Origin: Patiria pectinifera | Taxonomy: Eukaryota > Echinodermata > Asteroidea > Valvatida > Asterinidae | Length of the DNA stretch: 64,000 nucleotides | NCBI GenBank assembly: GCA_029964075.1 | Contig: CM057141.1 | Coordinates: 14,260,001 to 14,324,000, forward strand | Direction of reading: 5' to 3' | Part shown: piece by piece, positions 62,060 to 64,000 of the stretch | Numbering within the stretch: position 1 is the stretch's first letter | How the letters are laid out: each line of letters begins with the position of its first letter | Notes under the pieces: generated by a model | What the model was told of the DNA's origin: nothing | The model's input: the letters and a program-made list of their open reading frames with translations, nothing else | Database searches by the model: none | Translations under genes and position numbers: made by a program

Positions 62060-63530
62060 TAACTCCTTGCAAACTGTTAAATCAATACATGAAGTGTCCC
62101 ATTTGACTTTTTTAAAACAAATTATATTTCCACTTTTTAGGGTAAAGGAATGATCTCTTTTTCCTTTCTCTTTTGTTGTTGCTATATTTTGCGAATTAAC
62201 TCATTCGTATGGAAGATCATAGTCAATCAAAGAATATTTCACACATAAAGACCTAAATTATATTTTTTAAATATAAATTTAAATTTAAATATCATATACC
62301 ATTCTATTACTATTGCGAATTACTGTATTGTTTGGAATGCTCACAATTAAAGACACGTTATTTGAAAGATGTATAAATAATATTTATATTACAATGTACA
62401 TCTTTATTCTTTCCCGGTATAATTTATGGCGTTTCTAACGTCAATTGGCAATCGCGTCATTATGTAATGATAGTCAAATTGATCAAACGAAACTCCGTTT
62501 TGATTTTAGTCAATTATGAAATATTCATTGATTTATGACATACACCTTTGTTTCAATTTTGATACTACCCGTAGACCTGCCGAGCAGCTGCAGATATCAA
62601 ACTAAACCAAAGTATAAAAGATAGAGGGTAAAAAAAATCAAAAAGTTATGTGCTAGTCGAGCTTTCAGGGATCGGTCTGAGCCATAACAATGCCCCAGCC
62701 GATCCCTTAGTTCTCTTCCGGGGTCTCGGCGTCCCCGACCAATACACACTTCCTTCCCTATCCATCCATATAACCCCGGAGGGCCAGGCACCATGTAAAA
62801 GCAAAGAGCTAAGGGAGGAACAGGGCGGCCCCTAAGCCCTGATCCTCCGAGTGGACCACATGCCCTGAACCTGTACGAAGGCGCCAACCTGGAACTCGCG
62901 GACAGTACCAGCAGCAGTGCTTACCGATTAAGCTAAGGTACTGTTGGTACTTTACGACGGGAAATTAAATCCCTTATAGTAAATGATTGAACTCATACGT
63001 TAAAAACCAAAAAGACACCAGCGGGATTCGAACCCGGGACCCCGCTAATCGTGGACGACGAATCGTAACCACTCGGCCATTTCGTTACCTTAGAATTTTC
63101 CTTAAACTGAGAAAAGTTGTCTTTATAGGTGAGCAAACGCGCCAGGAAGATTACTGGGTCCATTTGCTTTACCTTAATGGGTAAAAACAAGTCGATATAA
63201 TGAGCCCAGTGTGTTTGGTTTGTTAGGAAGCTGCATAACACAGCCTACTGTGCAAAACAGTCGTGTGCTAGGCGGATCATTACGCAACAATGAACACCGC
63301 AATTGTGTATTTTCAAAAGGCAGACGCGTAGATTTCTACTCTTTGTATCTGGGCACATATAGATTCTCACCTCCCTCTTCAGCTAATTCGACTTTCTTCA
63401 AAACGAAAAATAGAGACTGTCAGCGAATCTCCGGGAGTTGAAAGAAGGACCGTCCCCTCGATAGACCTCAGACTCAGTAAAGTTCAACATTTGGGCTCTT
63501 TTTCAACAGCTGTTTTTACGGGAACTTTAC
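62060..63530 (-). mobile_element. right-arm cassette with tRNA-headed element, copy 3 (inverted, most complete)
   Basis: Reverse complement of the left-arm cassette over its whole length. B box complement GGATTCGAACC at 63025-63035 and A box complement CCACTCGGCCA at 63069-63079. Keeps the roughly 145-bp segment (about 62405-62548) missing from the left arm. Outer flank matches 55385-55815 inverted. Acceptor-stem halves do not pair, so it is not a tRNA gene. Confidence 0.75.
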
Positions 63531-64000
63531 ATCTGGATTTTTTAGAAGCATCTGATTATGCCCAATTTTAGTAAAATATGCTCCAAATTTCGCTAGAAAA
63601 GCAAGGTTAACCCCTTACCATTTTAGATTTTTCGTACAAATCTGATTTTGCCAAATTTCACTAAATATACAAGGTACACCTCTTTCAATTTAAAATTGTT
63701 CATCAATTTTGCTAGAAATACAAGATTAAGCCCTAACAATCTGCAATTTTCCAGAATCATCTGATTGTGTCCTATTTTGCTAAAACAAATGTAAGCTTAA
63801 CCCCTTACAATCTGCAATTTCCCAGAAACATTTGATTTTTTCCCATTTTCGCTTTAAAAAATGCGAGGTTAACCCCTTTCAATTTGAAATTTTTCGCAAC
63901 ATCTAACCTTGCAAAATTTCACTAAAAAAGCAAGGTTAATCCCTTACATCTAAAAATTTTTCGGAAACATCTGATTTTGCCCAATTTCGCTAAAATATAC
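63531..64000 (-). repeat. minisatellite, right arm outer block (runs off window)
   Basis: Inverted units collinear with 54900-55384 of the left arm, for example the pair CTCGCATTTTTTTAAAGCG and CGCTTTAAAAAATGCGAG. The array continues past the window end, so the true palindrome is longer than seen here. Confidence 0.9.

Larger units (their letters stand above)
54781..64000. repeat. giant imperfect palindrome of AT-rich minisatellite
   Basis: From 54781 to about 59690, units of about 65-75 bp run as AGCAAAATTGGGCAAAATCA, GATGTTTCTGAAAAATTTCA, then TTGTAAGGGGTTAACCTTGC. From about 59691 to the window end the same unit runs in reverse complement. The switch is within a few bases of 59690, with virtually no spacer. 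Each arm holds the same non-minisatellite cassette (55385-56740 and 62060-63530) in opposite orientation. The arms are unequal near the centre: about 2.95 kb from cassette to centre on the left, about 2.0 kb on the right after discounting a 369-bp MITE. The right arm is incomplete at the window edge. Confidence 0.93.

Noticed and set aside
62597-62887. 96-codon minus-strand frame and its 76-codon twin at 56022-56252
   Set aside because: Both lie in the body of the tRNA-headed repeat and are mirrored in the palindrome; sequence conservation is at repeat level, not protein level.
1-64000. A multi-gene novel defence or metabolic system
   Set aside because: Only two unrelated animal genes are present; the remainder is repetitive or non-coding DNA.

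Overview
The window looks like nuclear DNA of an animal, most likely a marine invertebrate and plausibly a deuterostome. It has spliced genes with GT-AG introns, a 38-kb satellite array, minisatellites, MITE-like elements and tRNA-promoter retroposon-like repeats. I see nothing bacterial or viral. The species cannot be fixed from sequence alone. Two protein-coding genes are supported, both on the + strand: a complete FTO-type 2-oxoglutarate/Fe(II) nucleic-acid demethylase (41095-47719, 8 coding exons, 514 aa) and a complete aquaporin (48455-50535, 3 coding exons, 335 aa).

Layout. (1) 1-37979: one uninterrupted head-to-tail satellite of 218/219-bp monomers, about 171 copies, broken only by a 500-N assembly gap. 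The short ORFs in it are periodicity artefacts. (2) 37980-39660: array edge, then a minisatellite of about 58 bp. (3) 39661-41094: unique DNA holding the presumed FTO promoter. (4) 41095-48130: FTO, whose introns carry microsatellites, two MITE-like elements and a striking 86-bp tandem duplication of the 3' end of exon 4 with its splice donor. (5) 48131-50535: aquaporin. (6) 50536-54780: repeat-rich DNA with a tRNA-like-headed dispersed element, a nested TTAA-flanked MITE, a 1.14-kb tandem duplication with an internal deletion, hairpin repeats and a GTGCGATG minisatellite. (7) 54781-64000: a giant imperfect palindrome of an AT-rich minisatellite (about 70 bp), symmetric about 59690. Each arm holds an inverted copy of the same 1.4-kb cassette. 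One arm alone carries a 369-bp PIF/Harbinger-like MITE with perfect TTA target duplications. The palindrome runs off the window end.

The two genes have no evident pathway link. FTO-family enzymes remove N-methyl groups from nucleic acid and aquaporins conduct water, so they look like chance neighbours. I found no multi-gene novel system. The most unusual items are the exon-4 duplication of the FTO catalytic core, the giant palindrome, the regional and higher-order structure of the satellite, and the His-to-Leu change in the aquaporin selectivity filter.
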